A DNA stretch of 6,934 nucleotides, taken from DASUUR01 sp036373975 (lineage in GTDB: Bacteria; Patescibacteriota; Saccharimonadia; Saccharimonadales; Saccharimonadaceae). Numbering within the stretch: the stretch's first letter is position 1; each line of letters begins with the position of its first letter. This document shows, piece by piece, positions 6,394-6,934 of the stretch. The notes under the pieces are model-generated. The model was not told where the DNA came from and ran no database searches. It saw nothing but the letters and a program-made list of their open reading frames with translations. A program made the position numbers and the translations under genes. The stretch spans positions 1-6,934 of the forward strand of contig DASUUR010000049.1 of the NCBI GenBank assembly GCA_036373975.1, written 5' to 3'.

Positions 6394-6717
6394 TTATTCG
6401 CTCTTTGTTTTTTTGGTTGTGCGAGCTGCAGCTTTTTTAGCCTTGCTTGCGAGGGCTGTTTTGCGAGCTTCTGCAGCAGCAAACCGAGCCTTGAAGCGAT
6501 CCACACGACCTTCGGTGTCGATAATCTTTTCCTCACCGGTAAAGAATGGGTGAGATGCGCTCGAAATGTGCATTTTCACGAGAGGATATTCGTTGCCGTC
6601 CGTCCACTTAATGGTGACGTTACTCTTAGCAGTTGATTGCGTTAGGAACGCAAAATCTGCAGTGTCATCCTGGAACACTACAGGGCGGTAGTCTGTTGGG
6701 TGTAAGCTTTTCTTCAT
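6394..6717 (-). CDS. rpmE2: 50S ribosomal protein L31, type B (bL31B)
   Basis: Large-subunit ribosomal protein of 107 aa, recognised from MKKSLHPTDYRPVVFQD at the start and from YPLVKMHISSASHPFFTG (44-61) and DTEGRVDRFKARF (67-79). It has no cysteines, so it is the zinc-independent type B (C-) form. The core ends near residue 81. About 26 further residues form an Ala/Lys-rich tail (AEARKTALASKAKK...), making the protein longer than the usual 80-90 aa. The ATG at 6717-6715 is chosen because it gives the standard MKKxxHP start. An earlier in-frame ATG at 6756 lies on the promoter -35 and can be excluded. No leader long enough for L31 autoregulation is present. It is the first gene of the rpmE2–prfA–prmC unit. 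Confidence 0.95.
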   Translation of the reverse strand: MKKSLHPTDYRPVVFQDDTADFAFLTQSTAKSNVTIKWTDGNEYPLVKMHISSASHPFFTGEEKIIDTEGRVDRFKARFAAAEARKTALASKAKKAAARTTKKTKSE

Positions 6718-6727
6718 AATCTGCACT

Positions 6728-6756
6728 ATTGTATCTGTTTTCAGCGAAAATGTCAA
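6728..6756 (-). promoter_or_regulatory. Sigma-70 promoter of rpmE2–prfA–prmC
   Basis: On the - strand, TTGACA (6756-6751, a perfect -35) and TACAAT (6733-6728, 5 of 6 for the -10) are separated by exactly 17 bp. Initiation about 7 nt downstream falls near 6721, about 4 nt before the rpmE2 ATG at 6717, with no room for a Shine-Dalgarno site. This is the best promoter in the window and excludes the longer rpmE2 reading frame starting at 6756. Confidence 0.8.
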
Positions 6757-6781
6757 AAGAGTAAATCGGGGAACTTTAAGA

Positions 6782-6815
6782 GTGCGTCATCTGAGAGCGA
6801 CCTCAGATGACGCAC
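6782..6815 (-). terminator. 14-bp hairpin, probable terminator of the right-edge gene
   Basis: The perfect inverted repeat GTGCGTCATCTGAG (6782-6795) and CTCAGATGACGCAC (6802-6815) encloses a 6-nt loop. It lies 3 nt beyond the TGA stop (6821-6819) of the - strand reading frame at the right edge and about 25 bp upstream of the rpmE2 -35, which is where a terminator is expected. On the - strand it is followed by TCTTAAAGTT, a poor U-tract, so termination may be weak or factor-assisted. On the + strand no T-run follows. Confidence 0.6.
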
Positions 6816-6818
6816 GTG

Positions 6819-6934
6819 TCACTGCAGAGGGAGCTTGTCCAGAAAGTCTTGCATGAGTCTGGTGACCTCTGGGACGATCCCTTTTAGTGACGCCCCCTTC
6901 ATCGGAGTAACCGCGAATGCGGTATTTCCGATAA
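6819..6934 (-). CDS. C-terminal fragment of an unidentified protein (5' end outside window)
   Basis: A - strand reading frame is open from the right edge (first complete codon 6932-6930) for 37 codons to TGA at 6821-6819. The visible end reads ...FAVTPMKGASLKGIVPEV and finishes TRLMQDFLDKLPLQ, which looks like a normal globular C-terminal helix. I do not recognise the family. An open frame this short is not rare by chance. The support is mainly positional: a strong hairpin begins 3 nt after the stop, and a new promoter for rpmE2 follows in the same direction. A 26-codon + strand frame at 6807-6887 covers the same bases and is the less likely alternative. Confidence 0.5.
   Translation of the reverse strand, partial: IGNTAFAVTPMKGASLKGIVPEVTRLMQDFLDKLPLQ

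Noticed and set aside
5960..6553. A 197-codon + strand open frame opposite prfA and rpmE2
   Set aside because: It is a serine-rich shadow of the acidic, helical N-terminus of RF1 and spans two confident genes and their junction. It shows no family motif.
6718..6756. Longer upstream start for rpmE2 adding 13 residues
   Set aside because: The upstream ATG sits on the -35 element of the promoter, and the standard L31 start MKKxxHP begins at 6717.
6813..6818. CACGTG core as a possible parS site, given parB in the window
   Set aside because: The flanks do not match the parS consensus (GTTTC on the left, GAAAC on the right); only the 6-bp core fits.
6807..6887. A 26-codon + strand frame starting MTHVSLQREL
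   Set aside because: It begins inside the hairpin, has no ribosome-binding site, and overlaps the better supported - strand gene end.
1..6934. CRISPR arrays, tRNA/rRNA genes, insertion sequences, att sites, replication origin
   Set aside because: I looked on both strands and saw no spaced repeats, cloverleaf or rRNA-like sequence, transposase motif, terminal repeats or DnaA-box cluster. Coding density leaves almost no room for them.

Overview
The window is ordinary chromosomal core DNA. It most likely comes from a Candidatus Saccharibacteria (TM7 / Patescibacteria) genome. The inference rests on small, tightly packed genes and intermediate GC content (judged by eye). It also rests on a Gram-positive-like set of single-membrane envelope proteins (LCP–LytR_C protein, single-TM signal peptidase I, membrane-anchored one-PDZ HtrA protease) beside translation genes in the order rpmE2–prfA–prmC. 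No marker in the window settles the phylum, and this placement is about 65% confident. Coding density is very high: the longest non-coding stretches are about 114 bp (833-946) and 101 bp (6718-6818), so there is no gene-free stretch over 300 bases.

Left part (1-946): the 3' end of a parB chromosome-partition gene runs in from the left edge on the + strand. It ends only 8 bp from the convergent lepB (signal peptidase I, - strand). lepB and the next gene are divergent, and their 114-bp gap holds a plausible promoter for each direction.

Middle part (947-4503, + strand): an LCP-family cell-envelope glycopolymer transferase with a C-terminal LytR_C domain is followed by its own-promoter neighbour, an unrecognised polytopic membrane protein of 261 aa. 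That gene is apparently co-transcribed with an HtrA/DegS-like serine protease. Secretion, wall-polymer attachment and quality control of exported proteins are therefore clustered.

Right part (4500-6934, - strand): type B ribosomal protein L31, peptide chain release factor 1 and PrmC, the methyltransferase that modifies the GGQ glutamine of release factors, form one apparent operon read from a near-perfect sigma-70 promoter. prmC overlaps prfA by 11 nt, and its stop codon overlaps the htrA stop in a shared CTAG. At the right edge lies the 3' end of an unidentified - strand gene followed by a strong 14-bp hairpin, probably its terminator.

No novel mobile, defence or biosynthetic system is visible. 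The most notable pattern is that all four apparent transcription-unit starts have a -10 box so close to the start codon that the mRNAs should be leaderless or nearly so, while the operon-internal htrA has a strong Shine-Dalgarno sequence. Other points of interest are a perfect 11-bp-arm palindrome inside the membrane-protein gene, an NLPY (not NPPY) catalytic motif in PrmC, and the unknown membrane protein paired with HtrA.
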